64,000 nucleotides of DNA, from assembly GCA_036925085.1 (NCBI GenBank), contig JAUPFP010000003.1, positions 10,252,008 through 10,316,007 of the forward strand. The letters are read 5' to 3'. Both the position numbers and the translations under genes were made by a program. The number at the start of each line of letters is the position of its first letter. Position 1 is the stretch's first letter. Positions 33,553 through 43,816 of the stretch are shown here, piece by piece. This DNA comes from Brachycybe producta (Eukaryota; Arthropoda; Diplopoda; Playtdesmida; Andrognathidae). The notes beneath the pieces were generated by a model, which searched no databases, had not been told where the DNA came from, and saw only the letters and a program-made list of their open reading frames with translations.

Positions 33553-33734
33553 TGTGGAGCATGGCGATGGAAATACCCACTAGGTAATTTCCGGGTCCGC
33601 AGACCTCGCCAGAGGCACCCCTGCCTTCCGCAGGACATCCACATACTTGGAGACCGCCCGGAGGTACGTCCCTCGTTCAGAGCTCAGGCCGTGACAGGCA
33701 CCTGAGCTTTGAAGCTTTACCGGTCGCACACCAC

Positions 33735-34868
33735 TCAGTTCGGTGGCGACCGGCGGCGGTTTAACGAGGATCGCTCCTCGTCCTCCACGAGTCGATAGTA
33801 GAACTGGCCATCATGAACGGTGGCCAGGTACTTACGACCCTCCAGCCACACTGGCGCAACGCCAGCGGTTGGCTGGAGGCTCTGACTTTCGTCAGGCACC
33901 ACTCTAGCAACTTGCCCTTTGGCCGCAGCCTTCGGACAATCCTTCCTCAGGTGACCCATCTGGTTACACCCGAAACAAGGACCTAGTCGCCGGAGTGAAT
34001 CTCCTGTACGGTCCGCACTTCGAGGCATTGCCGCCGGCTGACCTCCGCCAGAGCCTGCCTGCTTCTCCTTCTTGCCTCCGGTCTTGGCTCCTGCTTTGTC
34101 CGACTTGGACAGTGCAGCAGCCTTCGCACCCGTTTGGTTCGAAGATGAAGCCTTGGCAGAGCTCCCAGAGCTAGCCGTGGTTCCGGAGGACGGAGCGTTA
34201 GCCCGGTCCTGAGGAACCCCTCTTGTACGGGTAGGTAATTTACCTACTAGAAGCAAATCGGCCTCTACCACCCGTGCCTTTCGGGCATATGCCTCCACCG
34301 TACCGGCCTTACAACCGATCAACTGATCAGTGATGGCCGCCTGGAGTTTCCGTTTGAAGCGAATGAGCAGACAGCTCTCGTCTTCGCCCGGAGACACTCG
34401 GTCGGACAGTTCCAAGAACCGCCAGTAGAATGCCTGTACAGACTCGGTAGCCCCCTGTTTCATTGACTCGAATTCGCCGAAACAGAGGCGAGCCTGATTG
34501 CTTGTGCTGAAGCGGCTACGCATAGCATCCTTCAGCTCAGTCCAGGTCAGGTCCGGAAGAGTTTCCACCAACGTGGCGTAATACTCTTCCGCCGGACCGT
34601 CCAGCAGAAACGTAAAGAAACTGCATCGGGACTCGTCCGTCCAGCGCTGAGCTCGGGCTTTCGCTTCGAACTTGCGGAGAAAAGGCGTCAAGTCCTCTCT
34701 GCCGTCGTAACGAGCAAAAGAGTGGACCGGGTTAAAGAACCCGAATGCCTGAACCTCCGCTGGAACCGCTGGAGCGGGCGTCCAAGCAGCGGCGCTAACC
34801 CTGCGAGGTTGCCTGCTCCGGTTCCCCGAAACGTCAGACACGGACTCAGCTTCCGAGGGAATCATCAT
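33735..34868 (-). CDS. gag: Gag with CCHC zinc knuckle
   Basis: About 377 codons. A retrotransposon Gag domain fills residues 45-210 (FNPVHSFARYDGREDLTPFL, then WTELKDAMRSRF, ESVQAFYWRFLELSDRVSPG). A Ser/Ala/Lys-rich linker leads to the knuckle CFGCNQMGHLRKDC near residue 297. It would form the particle and bind RNA. It starts where the upstream ORF ends. The diverged Gag at 60.3-61.1 kb matches it over the whole core. Confidence 0.93.
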   Translation of the reverse strand: MMIPSEAESVSDVSGNRSRQPRRVSAAAWTPAPAVPAEVQAFGFFNPVHSFARYDGREDLTPFLRKFEAKARAQRWTDESRCSFFTFLLDGPAEEYYATLVETLPDLTWTELKDAMRSRFSTSNQARLCFGEFESMKQGATESVQAFYWRFLELSDRVSPGEDESCLLIRFKRKLQAAITDQLIGCKAGTVEAYARKARVVEADLLLVGKLPTRTRGVPQDRANAPSSGTTASSGSSAKASSSNQTGAKAAALSKSDKAGAKTGGKKEKQAGSGGGQPAAMPRSADRTGDSLRRLGPCFGCNQMGHLRKDCPKAAAKGQVARVVPDESQSLQPTAGVAPVWLEGRKYLATVHDGQFYYRLVEDEERSSLNRRRSPPN

Positions 34869-35416
34869 CTGAACCCTCGGCTGCTGTCCGGGTACGGCAG
34901 GAGCTCCCCGGCCAAGTCCCGAGGAGACGGCCTGGGTGCTACCCGCAGAGGGACCAACCGGGGAAGTACCGGTGGTTCCTCTCCCTGTGCGCCTTCACGC
35001 ACGGGCGACAGTGAAAACCGAGGTGCCACCCTCGGCTCAACCGATGACCGGGACAGTCGTCCTTCCAACCGAAGGACATCTATCCCGTAAGCAATCTCAA
35101 CGAGTTGCTGCTCGGATAGCCCGGCCAAAAAGGCCCGGCCCTCACGTGCAGTCTCGTCCGGGATTTCCACCATGTCCCTACGGGGCTGATCACCACGTCC
35201 AACCGGACGGGCGATGGTGGAAACTTGTACAACCGGCCGTGGCCGATCGTCCTCCCCGGTGAGATCACCTTCGGACTCACTGTCTTCTACCAGGTATTCT
35301 CCCGGACGGACGTCACGGCGGCGTTTCCGCACCGTGACCCAGTCCTCCGGGAAATCCCTGTCCACGCTTCCGCTATGCTCCCCTGTCTCCAGAGGCACAC
35401 CGCCTTCCGCCCCCAA
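34865..35416 (-). CDS. Upstream ORF before gag, 183 codons, unknown function
   Basis: A charged protein (FPEDWVTVRKRRRDVRPG, acidic DSESEGDLTGEDD) with a short conserved block, LSEQQLVEIAYGIDVLRLEG, and a FSLSPV tail motif. The related element at 61.1-61.55 kb has the same block as MTEEQLRSVARRIDRLRLQG and also FSLSPV, which argues that this is a real protein or an N-terminal Gag part. It overlaps the first bases of gag by four, so it may be translated together with gag. No known domain was recognised. Confidence 0.65.
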   Translation of the reverse strand: MGAEGGVPLETGEHSGSVDRDFPEDWVTVRKRRRDVRPGEYLVEDSESEGDLTGEDDRPRPVVQVSTIARPVGRGDQPRRDMVEIPDETAREGRAFLAGLSEQQLVEIAYGIDVLRLEGRLSRSSVEPRVAPRFSLSPVREGAQGEEPPVLPRLVPLRVAPRPSPRDLAGELLPYPDSSRGFR

Positions 35417-35499
35417 GGGGACGGTCGACTACGCGGCCACGTAACTCTAAACCCGCATCTACTCCAAGTTCCCGACCTCCCGTCGGTACTTTTGGGGCT

Positions 35500-36110
35500 G
35501 GCTCCATTTTTCACCGTAAATGAACGGTAAAATCTGGACAAAGCCACCAGATCTCGGGTTTCCACCGTCGAAAACGGTAAACTCACGGACAAAAGTCCGT
35601 AAAATACCGTTACGAACGGATGGAACCGTGCAAAACCGCGGTATCACGGACAAAAGTCCGTAAAATACCGTTACGAACGGATGGAACCGTGCAAAACCGC
35701 GGTATCACGGACAAAAGTCCGTGTCCCACGGTGTACTTCACGGTAAACGACCTTTTACCACTTTCTACCGTGGATCAACGGACAAAAGTCCGTACACCAC
35801 GGGGTACTTGCGGTAAAATACCGTACACCACCGAAAACCACGGTACCACGGACCGTAGTCCGTGCCCCACGGTAATTCGACGGTACCAGTACGGTAACCG
35901 ACGGTAAATTTACCGTTAACCACGGTACAACGGACCAGAGTCCGTTCCCCACGGTAAACAACGGTAAATCAACGGTGAAACGGTGGTTTCCGCCGCTGTC
36001 CCACGGACCAAAGTCCGCGCCCAGTGGCGTACTCTCACCGCACGGTGATTCGTCCGACTTAACGGTTGAATACACGGTAAATCACCGTGCGAGAGGCGGG
36101 GTACAGGTAC
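35500..36110 (-). ncRNA. Hairpin and ACGGT/ACCGT array in the Gypsy leader
   Basis: I count about 28 ACGGT or ACCGT pentamers in 610 bp, where about one would be expected. Seven short hairpins of the type CACGGAC-AAAA-GTCCGTG lie at 35584, 35646, 35706, 35778, 35847, 35930 and 36002. Stems are kept while loops vary (AAAA, CGTA, CAGA, CAAA). Most are followed by CCCACGGT. A unit of about 60 bp is duplicated at 35584-35706. The array lies between PBS and the first ORF, where packaging, dimerisation, translation-entry or protein-binding signals sit in related elements. Confidence 0.75.
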
Positions 36111-36127
36111 CCGGCGCCTCCACCAAT
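36090..36127 (-). promoter_or_regulatory. Primer-binding site region
   Basis: On the minus strand the 5' LTR is followed, after AT, by TGGTGGAGGCGCCGGGTACC. It begins with TGG, as expected for pairing with a tRNA CCA end. The complementary CCTCCACCA end recalls alanine tRNAs, but I cannot assign the tRNA securely. Confidence 0.65.
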
Positions 36128-36928
36128 TGTAACGTCCCGCCGGACCGTCACAATAACCCCAGTAAGTTCACCCCAAAAAGGACGTAAAACTTACCGCTTA
36201 ACCGGCTCCTTACGGGGATGGGACCGTACCCGGAGCCGTCTCCCGCACGGTGCTCCTTGAGTTGTGCCGGCTCCTGGAGCCACCCACGACGGACACGACG
36301 AAAAACCACGCCGCCACGCCGAGAATATCGCGGTAGAACACCGGTTCTACCGCGAGCCGACACGAAGACCGGCCGAAACAAGTCGGAAAGACGGTGGTGT
36401 TGTTCCCCAACCGGACAACCCACCCTCCGAGGTACTTCCCCAAAGAAACGACACGGACACACAAAGTAAGAAGAATAAAAGTGTTTAATTCTACACTTAC
36501 GATGTAAAAAGATGAATATGATGGCAGTGATGATATTTACACAACTTGGCTGGTACTCTTTACCAGCCAAGCCCCCATAAATATACAACAAACAAAGGCC
36601 AACAGGCCAAAGGCACAAAAGAAGAAGGTCCAGATGCTGGACAGTGGAGGTCTCCCTGACCTCCACCCACAGGTCTAGTCCTTAGCTCAGCCTACAACCA
36701 ACTGCCCCGATCCTGTGGTTGACTAGGCCACAGGAAACCTCCAGGCAACTCCACCTGGAGGGGACAGAGGTCACTTCTGACCTCTCACCCATAGACTCCA
36801 TGGTGAGAGGTCTGCTGGCACCAAAATGGCGTCCGTCCCAACAGCCTACTGTAGCTGTCAGGCAGACCACCATAGGGAAATTCGTCTGCTCCATCAAAAT
36901 TAAAATTGGAGCAGACCAGGTTGCCACA
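36128..36928 (-). repeat. 5' LTR of the big Gypsy element
   Basis: 801 bp, TG...CA ends, about eight substitutions against the 3' LTR by eye. It would hold promoter and polyadenylation signals for the minus strand. Confidence 0.95.
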
Positions 36929-37429
36929 GAGTCGACAGCCGCGATCCCCTTGTACACCGGCAGTGCTCATAGTGCAAGGAGCAGTGCCTGCACGGGAACT
37001 TCTCTTTTGAATTTCACTGCACATATCGTCTGCTATCTCATCAGCAGACGACACAAACCGACAGTGGGACGAAGCAAAGAGGGGAGGAATCTTGCAATAT
37101 CCAGAATTGAATTAGCAACACACAAGTCTCATCATTCTCCGAAATTCGGGAATAAAAAGTAAAACGGCTTGCCATAGTTTACTCAGTTAGTATGACAGTG
37201 TTGCCAAGTATGTTTTATTACGATTATTTTTTTAATAATTACAATGCAATTTGTTACATCATTATAAATTAAATTGTGTATGAAAAAGCTTTAAAAGAGA
37301 AAAAAAAGTATTATACAAATGAAGCAAATTTTGTGGTTTTGTTTTAAAAAGGCCATATTTATAACAATTGTCCATTAAACATCAACATCCTCATCATCAA
37401 CATCCTTATACCATTGAGTTCGGGGCAAC
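36929..37429. other. Flank of the Gypsy insertion with a reversed copy of the palindrome edge
   Basis: TCGTCTGCT and AGCAGACGA near 37027-37053 form a hairpin also seen in the LTR pieces at 62.85 kb and 51.13 kb. 37105-37175 is the reverse complement of about 21052-21130 (ending GTAAAACGGCTTGCCATA), so a dispersed element edge lies here. Confidence 0.5.
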
Positions 37430-38215
37430 GATCTATAAAGAATAGATTGGCAATGTCATAGACATCAGCGCCCCCAAACTGAGGCTACTGCAGCTACGCA
37501 CCGCCATGACAGTTATAGGCAGAAAGGACAGTGATCAGCAGTCAAATACATTAGGGGAGACGGGCAGAAAAGGCAGAATTTCGTTATTTCTGGGCAGGTC
37601 GCGATATTTTTATGCAGGTGCGGGTATTCGAGGGTAGGTGGGGGTACTACCTACTAAACTTTACCATTACCTGCCCGAAAAAAAAATTTCCAGAATTTTA
37701 AAAAAATTTTGAAATGTTTTGTATAGGGCAGAATGGGCAGAATTTCGTTATTTCTGGGCAGGTCGCGATATTTTTGGGCAGGTGAGGGTAATCGAGGGTA
37801 GGTGGGGGTACTACCTGCCAACAGTGAACAGCAACAGCTAACTAACAGCTAACAACTTAATTATTTTCAAAGGCCTTTGAATATATCACGTTTATGTATG
37901 TATTTTATTATTCATGTTAAATATGTGTATTTTGGTATTTAATTGTGTGAAATAAATAATTAAATTTTATTGTATCGTATTCAGTATAATTTTACTAGTA
38001 GGTTACATAAATAATGAACGAATACATTAAATGTGCAGTTGTTTTCTGAAAAAAAAAATAAGAATATATGAGTTTGCAATGAGCAGCCCATAGGCAATTA
38101 AGAGCTTTTTGCCTTTTACTGTCATGGCCGCCGTAGTGTTCAATTCGCCGCAAAGATGGCGTCTTAACTGCCAATCTATTTATAGATCGTTGGTTCCGGG
38201 TATATTGGCAACATC
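37430..38215. mobile_element. Foldback MITE with about 120-bp terminal inverted repeats
   Basis: The left end (CAACGATCTATAAAGAATAG, ATTGGCA, CCGCCATGACAGT) pairs with the inverted right end (CAACGATCTATAAATAGATT, GGCAGT, GGCCGCCATGACAGT). The middle holds two direct copies of about 100 bp at 37562-37660 and 37731-37829 (GGGCAGAATTTCGTTATTTC, then GGTAGGTGGGGGTACTACCT). It has no transposase and is related in its ends to the 18.8-21.1 kb palindrome. Confidence 0.65.
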
Positions 38216-39155
38216 GCGACACTTTTCCGTTTCCGTCTAACAGTAATCTAAACTTTCAAAGAGGTTAGAGGTGTGACGCCAAACAAATTGAACAATTGAT
38301 TGTAGAAGATTCTTGCCATTATCTGTCACGTAAGTCGATTGTACCCGATAATTATCTGGGCAATCATTCTTTATTTTTAATTAAGTTTAGGTTGGTATTA
38401 TAGCATGGTAGATATATTTGCTCTCCGCGCGCGTATTTTATCTTCCAAAGGTTTGATTATGTTAAAAGCGCGCCGCGTGTTTTGGTCGTCTATACCCCTT
38501 AAACGAGACACTCGTTAATTGAGTTTTTAATCAGAAAAAAATGACATTTCTTATTTACAAGTCAACCCCTCTGAACGAAAAAAGAATGGTTTCAAATAAT
38601 CTAAACGTCATCGGACAGAAAGTAATCTACACCTTCTATTAATAACCGTGATGTAGTTTTCAACTTTTCATGTTTCTCATGGAAAGGATGGCTTCTTTAT
38701 CTATTTTTTTAGTTTCGCAAAACTTCCTTTTTAGTTTTTTATGTTATGTTGCTAAGCAATGAAAGCCCCTGAGAAGTAAGGAAACGAAACTGTAATATAG
38801 GGCAACTGTATGGAAAATCTGCTTCACCTCTAAGTAATTTTCCTGTTTTTCTGCAAGTTACTGTACTTGGACCTCTTCCTGGATAATGTTTTCCAGAGGG
38901 GGGGGGGTTCAGGGAGCTCTATGTTTTCTAAGGCTTCACAGCAAAACTCCCAAAGTGTGATTTTAACTACTTAGACCCCACAGAACTTAAGAGCCTAGAT
39001 ACATGTCCATCTTGTTGTTTTGAGCAAACGACAATTGGACAAATGAGTGTTACTATATGGTGTTACTAAACTTGCAAGAAACACAGTCACTCAATGAAAA
39101 TACAGCAAAGAACAAAATGCAATAAAAAAGTGTTATTCTTTAATTACTCGTTTTA
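38216..39155. other. No recognised gene
   Basis: AT-rich. A diverged relative of the block at 9424 and 9920 lies near 38805-38875 (CTGTTTTTCTGCAAGTTAC), and a run of G near 38898-38907. Nothing else is supported. Confidence 0.35.
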
Positions 39156-39166
39156 TATCATCATCA

Positions 39167-40153
39167 TCATTTCCTGTACCTTATCCCGCAAGCAGCAGGG
39201 TTGGCCTTGCTGGTTCTAACTCTCCACTCGTTCCGATTTTGCACCAAACCCCCAGTGACCCCACATGCCACCATATCCCGTTTTACTACCCCATCCCAGG
39301 TTTGCTTGGGTCTTCCTCTCCCCCGTTTTATTCCCAAGTCTAAGTTCATTGCCTGCCTCAGCAGCCCATCTTCTCCGCTCCTGAGGACATGCCCAAACCA
39401 CCGCAGCCTATTTTCCTGCATCTTTTCTACTATATTTGTTACCTCTACACTACCCCTAATAAAATCATTTCTGATCCTATCTCTTCTGGTCACCCCACTC
39501 ATAAACCTTAGCATTCTCATCTCAGCTACCTGCATTCTATCCTCATGCACCTTCTTGATTGCCCAACATTCTGACCCATACAACATAGCTGGTCTGACTA
39601 CTGTTCTATAAAACTTTCCCTTCAATTTTATAGGTAACTTCCTGTCACATAAAACCCCACTAGCCTGCCTCCACCTATGCAAACCTGCTTTTATCCGGTT
39701 TGTGATGTCTAAGTCTAAGCTCCCATCATCTGGCAGCACAGATCCTAAATATTTGAAGTCATGCACCTGCTGCATTAAACTGTCCCCAAGTCTAATCTCC
39801 TCATTCAACTGTTCTTTCCCATCCCACTGAAATTTCATGTACTCCGTTTTTGCCCTACTTATTTTCAACCCCTTTGATTCCAAGGCATTCCTAGTCTCCT
39901 CTAACCTTATCTCGAGTTCCATTTTGGATTCTCCAACTAAGACTATGTCATCTGCAAACAGCATACACCAGGGGACCTCCTGCCTCACCCCTGCCAGTAA
40001 CTCATTCAGGACCAAAATAAATAGATATGGACTAAGTGCTGAGCCCTGGTGCACGCCCATCCTAACACGAAAACTGTCAGAGAACCCCCAGGCAGTCTTA
40101 ACGCTTGTCTGTGCATCCCTATACATGTCCCTCACCATATCTATATAACTCAC
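39167..40153 (-). pseudogene. RTE-like RT, palm to C-terminus
   Basis: GVHQGSALSPYLFILVLNEL precedes the catalytic FADDIVLVGES. KTEYMKF and FKYLGSVLPDDGSLDLDI follow, then the RTE-type tail YGSECWAIKK, EMRMLRFMSGVTRRDRI, NRLRWFGHVLR and RGRPKQTWDGVV. The frame is open for 328 codons, so this part is well preserved. Confidence 0.88.
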
Positions 40154-40189
40154 CCACCCCCTTCTTCTGTAAGACCTCCCACAATAACT

Positions 40190-41040
40190 TTCGTGGCACT
40201 GTCATAGGCTTTCTCTAGATCTATAAATACCATGTGTAACTCTTTCTTGGCAGCCCGAAACTTCTCAATAACTTGCCTTACGGCAAAAATAATGTGCATT
40301 GTGGATTTTCCTGGCATAAACCCAAACTGACTTCCCCCAATTGCAGTTTTACCCTGTAGTCGAGCTTCAATTACTCTCCCAAAGCTTCATCGTATGACTC
40401 ATCAATTTAATACCTCTATAGTTCCCACATTCCTGAACATCACCCTTCCCTTTGAAAATAGGCACTAACCAGCTGTCCTGCCATGCACATGGCATTCTAT
40501 CCCCCATAGCCAATCTATTGAATAACTTTGTGAGCCAGGAAATGGCAACATTCCCCAAGACCTTCCACACCTCTACTGGTATCCCATCTGGCCCTAAAGC
40601 CTTCCCTAGCTTCATTTTTCGCAATGCCTGAACAATTTCCTCAGCCCTAACCTGCTCCACTTCTTTTCTAAAATTATTTCTTCCAGTGAAAGGCTCGTGC
40701 TCTACCCCCTCATTCATATTAAGCTTACTAAAATATTCCCCCCACCTGTTCCGTAATGGCTCCCTACCCCACAATACTTTGCCCCCGTTATCCTTAACAC
40801 TCACCACCTTTTCAATATCCCTGCCTTTATTCTCCCGAGCCCTAGCTATTCTATATACTGCCATTTCTCCTGCTCTGGTACCTAACTTGGCATACATGTC
40901 CGCATATTTCTTATGCTTTGCTAAGGCCTGCTGTTTGGTCTCTATCTTGGCACGCTTGTATTCTATCTCGGCCTCCCTGCTTCCATTGTGCCACCAAGTC
41001 TTGTAAGCATCTTTTTAACTGCCATCTGTACCTCCTCATC
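40190..41040 (-). pseudogene. RTE-like RT, N-terminal part
   Basis: LRKMKLGKALGPDGIPVEVW, FKGKGDVQECGNYRGIKLMS (RT motif 1-2), then across a frame change IEARLQGKTAIGGSQFGFMPGKST and HMVFIDLEKAYD (catalytic Asp of block A). At least two frameshifts interrupt the join to the downstream part. Confidence 0.8.
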
Positions 41041-41294
41041 CCACCACCAAGTTTCTCTGTCTAATTGAGACCCCCCTACTCGTACTGTCTCTAGTACCTC
41101 ATTTCCACAATCACGGATCTGTTGTGCTACCCTTGTCCACAGCTCTCCTGCAGTTATATAAATTTTGAAAAAGTCCTATTTTTAAACAAGGTTCAAAATT
41201 GTTTGTTTTTAATCACATTAAATCCCATTGGATGAAGGACCGTCTCACAAACATTTAAAAAGTTGTTAAAAAGATTTAGAACAATTAAAATATA

Positions 41295-41612
41295 TATTAA
41301 GCCAGGTCGGTGTGTGTGTCACAAAAAACCTTGAAGCACGTCGAAGTTTATATAAATTTAAATGAATAAACGAACCACTTTTGTTTCATCAAGGTCAACT
41401 ATATGACCATGATATTAAATAGGAGAGGGGGAGAGGGGGAAAGGTTGGAAAGTGTAGGGGATGAGAGAGATAAATGTGGAAGGGGAAAAAGTGGATGGGG
41501 GAATACTGAAATTGAAATGAAAGGAGTAAAAAAACGAAAAAAAACGACACGCATGTGCACAATTGCCTGTGAATTTTGCTCCCGTCATTTATAATGGGTT
41601 ACCCCACTAGTA
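41295..41612 (-). repeat. CTAGTGGGGTAACCC repeat family, reverse copy
   Basis: Read on the minus strand it begins CTAGTGGGGTAACCC, with ATTATAAATGAC in the hairpin, then CACAGGCAATTGTG, a pyrimidine tract, CATATAGTTGACC, TTTATTCATTTAAATT and an ACACACACACCGACCTGG end. Block order is the same as at 11440. Confidence 0.7.
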
Positions 41613-42580
41613 ACAAAATAATACCAAGGAGAGTAAAGAGGAAGAGCCCTCACTCTAGTGTTGGCACTTTGAAGTTTGTGTACATTAGGTTGGTCACAAG
41701 GTATATGGGAAACATTTTTTCTCAAAATATCTTCTGGGGGACCCCCGCAAAAGTTGCAATTTAGTAAGAAAATGAGGTTCTCAAAGTTTCAGGTCAATTG
41801 GATAACGTTAACCCGTGCCTCATCGACTTTGAAGTTACAATTTTAGGTAGTTTTTGTTAAAAAATCTCGGTTATTTATTTATAAAATGAAAACTATTTGT
41901 CCTAGAGACCTGATCATGGTCTCATTTTATTGACAATGTTATTGCCCACAAACATCCATGTTTTAGGTACAGATCATAGATTTGAAGATATTAGGCTATT
42001 TTCAGGGCCGGTTGTGTTCCAGATCCCCAAAATCGACATTTTCTGAAAACGCTCAAGATCATTTCTAGACGTGAATCTCTTATCATAATCTTACTGAATA
42101 TGTTTTATCGTGTTTAAATCGAAAAACAGTTCATGTCACGTACTGAACATGTTTTCATAGAAAATTTCCCGCCCCAAGAGGAAATGAGAAGAATAAAAAT
42201 GCGAGTAAGTTACAACAAATTTATTTCACGAAAAAAGATGATGTATTATAAGATAGATGTATTACAAAAAAGAATATTAAAGTATATTGTACCAATTAAA
42301 AAATAACAAAAGAAATGACATTTACTTAAATTTTACTTAATTTAAGCATCAGGGAGAAGCTTAGAGAGGGTGGCTTTTGCAGTATCGGGGTAAAGTTTCC
42401 TACATTCTGCTACGACTTGTAACAAATACTGGCATTGTTCTTCGTTTTTGGTAATACATGAATTAAAATCTTGGATCAATTTGACTCACCTCTCTACTGT
42501 GTCATTTACAACCTTTAATTTTTCTACTATCATTTTACCTTCATGAAAGATGCAAAATATACACGTTTCTCCTGTATCCT
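41613..42580. other. No recognised gene
   Basis: AT-rich sequence with no supported coding frame or terminal repeats. Confidence 0.4.
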
Positions 42581-42751
42581 AGGTAATGCAGTTTAGTATA
42601 GCTGAAATGGTCCAACACAGGGCTGCTAGGTTTGTTTGTGGTAAATATGGATATGCTGACAGTAACTAAAATGCTTTCAGAGCTTGGTTGGGATAGTTTA
42701 CTTGCAAAACGTTCAGATTTAGTCTTAATATCTTTAATCGAATGCTAGCAG

Positions 42752-43816
42752 TCATGGTGGATTAATTTAAATCAACTTGATTTAAATCCAATGATTTTAA
42801 TGGAAAAAATTGCTGATTTTTTTTCTGTGAAGAACACAGAGACAAGATTGATATAAATATACGAAACAAAGTCCTAAATCTGAGTATTAAACAAAATGCA
42901 GAGGATCTGCTTGCACTGTGGAAACCTATTGCCATTGCCTTGGATGTGGTACAGAGAAGAGAATCAACAATAGCTGATTCAGTTGAGGCCTGGAAGAATT
43001 TACAGATGGAATTTGAACATGTTTCACAAAATGCTGAAGTTGCTTTTAAGGATTGCATGAAACTTGCACTCAAGGTAGAGCATTATTTAGCTAACATTGT
43101 TGCATCCAAAATTTACTGGTAAGAGACTGACAGCTGATGAAAATGCCCAAGCAATGAACTGGGTTGCAGAAAATCATCCTGACATCATGCCATTAATGAT
43201 TAAATTTCAATGTGAAAGTGCCCCGTTTCAGAAGTGTTTGTTTGCAGAAAATATAGTGAATGAAGTTAAGCCTACAGAATGGTGGAGAGCACAAAGTTGC
43301 TTTTTGTCACAGGATCTACTAAAAGTTGCACTGCAGCTACTGTCTGCATCAGCATCTTCAGCAGGAGTGAAAAGAATTTTTTATGCTATGAGCTATGTTC
43401 ATTCCCATGTGCGAAATCGTTTGGGTGCCACAAAGGCTGCACAGCTTGCGTTTCTATTGAAAACTTTAAATGAACCAAAAGTCTAAAAGTTTTTTTGTAC
43501 TTTTTTGTTTATTTTTCAGATTTTTATTTGTTGTGATGGTTATATGATAATTGATAAGCATATTTTGTTTTTGTATTTATTCATGCTTCATTTTTTTCTA
43601 AAAAGGTGTTTCCATTTTAGTGCTTTTTTCTTAAGTTTTCTTTTGCTCAGTTAAATAGTTAAATAAAAGTTAAATAAAATACTACAGATACTATAATTTC
43701 ATTATTCATAATTAAAACAATATATAAAAAATTAAGATTTAAATAAAAAAAATCTGTTTTAAATAAAACGATTTTTTTGATTTTTTTTAAAAAAAATCAT
43801 GATTTTTTTTCCACCC
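42752..43816 (+). mobile_element. hAT element with partial transposase, inserted in a LINE
   Basis: It is flanked by TGCTAGCAG on both sides (42743-42751 and 43817-43825); the ends overlap the usual CAG...CTG of hAT, so the exact 8-bp duplication is ambiguous. Ends are GGTGGATTAATTTAAATC and, inverted, GGGTGGAAAAAAAATCATG. The interior codes for the C-terminal half of a transposase. The N-terminal half is missing. It is the same family as 44576-45519. Confidence 0.85.
42840..43486 (+). pseudogene. hAT transposase C-terminal half
   Basis: The first frame (DVVQRRESTIADSVEAWKNL) and the second frame (RLTADENAQAMNWVAENHPD, NEVKPTEWWRAQ, SASASSAGVKRIF, VHSHVRNRLGATKAAQLAFL) together show the hAT C-terminal dimerisation region, with its conserved Trp, Ser-Ala-Gly and Arg-Asn-Arg-Leu features. 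A frameshift near 43100-43120 separates them. It ends with TAA at 43484-43486. Confidence 0.85.

Larger units (their letters stand above)
24307..36928 (-). mobile_element. Ty3/Gypsy LTR element, 12.6 kb, minus strand, near whole
   Basis: Two 801-bp LTRs (24307-25107 and 36128-36928) begin TGTAACGTCCCGCC and end GGTTGCCACA. GAGT lies directly outside both (24303-24306 and 36929-36932), a 4-bp target duplication. By eye the LTRs differ at about eight positions, roughly 1%, so the insertion is young. In order from the 5' side (high coordinates): PBS, hairpin-rich leader, upstream ORF, Gag, protease, RT-RNase H-integrase, then a very long extra coding region. The element is far more GC-rich than its surroundings. 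It looks whole or nearly so. Several consecutive open frames make up pol, and I have not judged which junctions are programmed. Confidence 0.95.
39160..41130 (-). mobile_element. RTE-like LINE, 5' truncated, minus strand
   Basis: The minus strand encodes an RTE-type reverse transcriptase and ends at a short ATGATGATGATG tail (39161-39172), the microsatellite type of 3' end typical of RTE elements. No endonuclease is present, so the 5' part is missing. At least one frameshift separates the N-terminal RT piece (to about 40190) from the C-terminal one. Confidence 0.85.

Noticed and set aside
36090-36127. A tRNA-like 3' end (CGGCGCCTCCACCA)
   Set aside because: Only the acceptor-like end is present and it adjoins an LTR, so it is a primer-binding site, not a tRNA gene.
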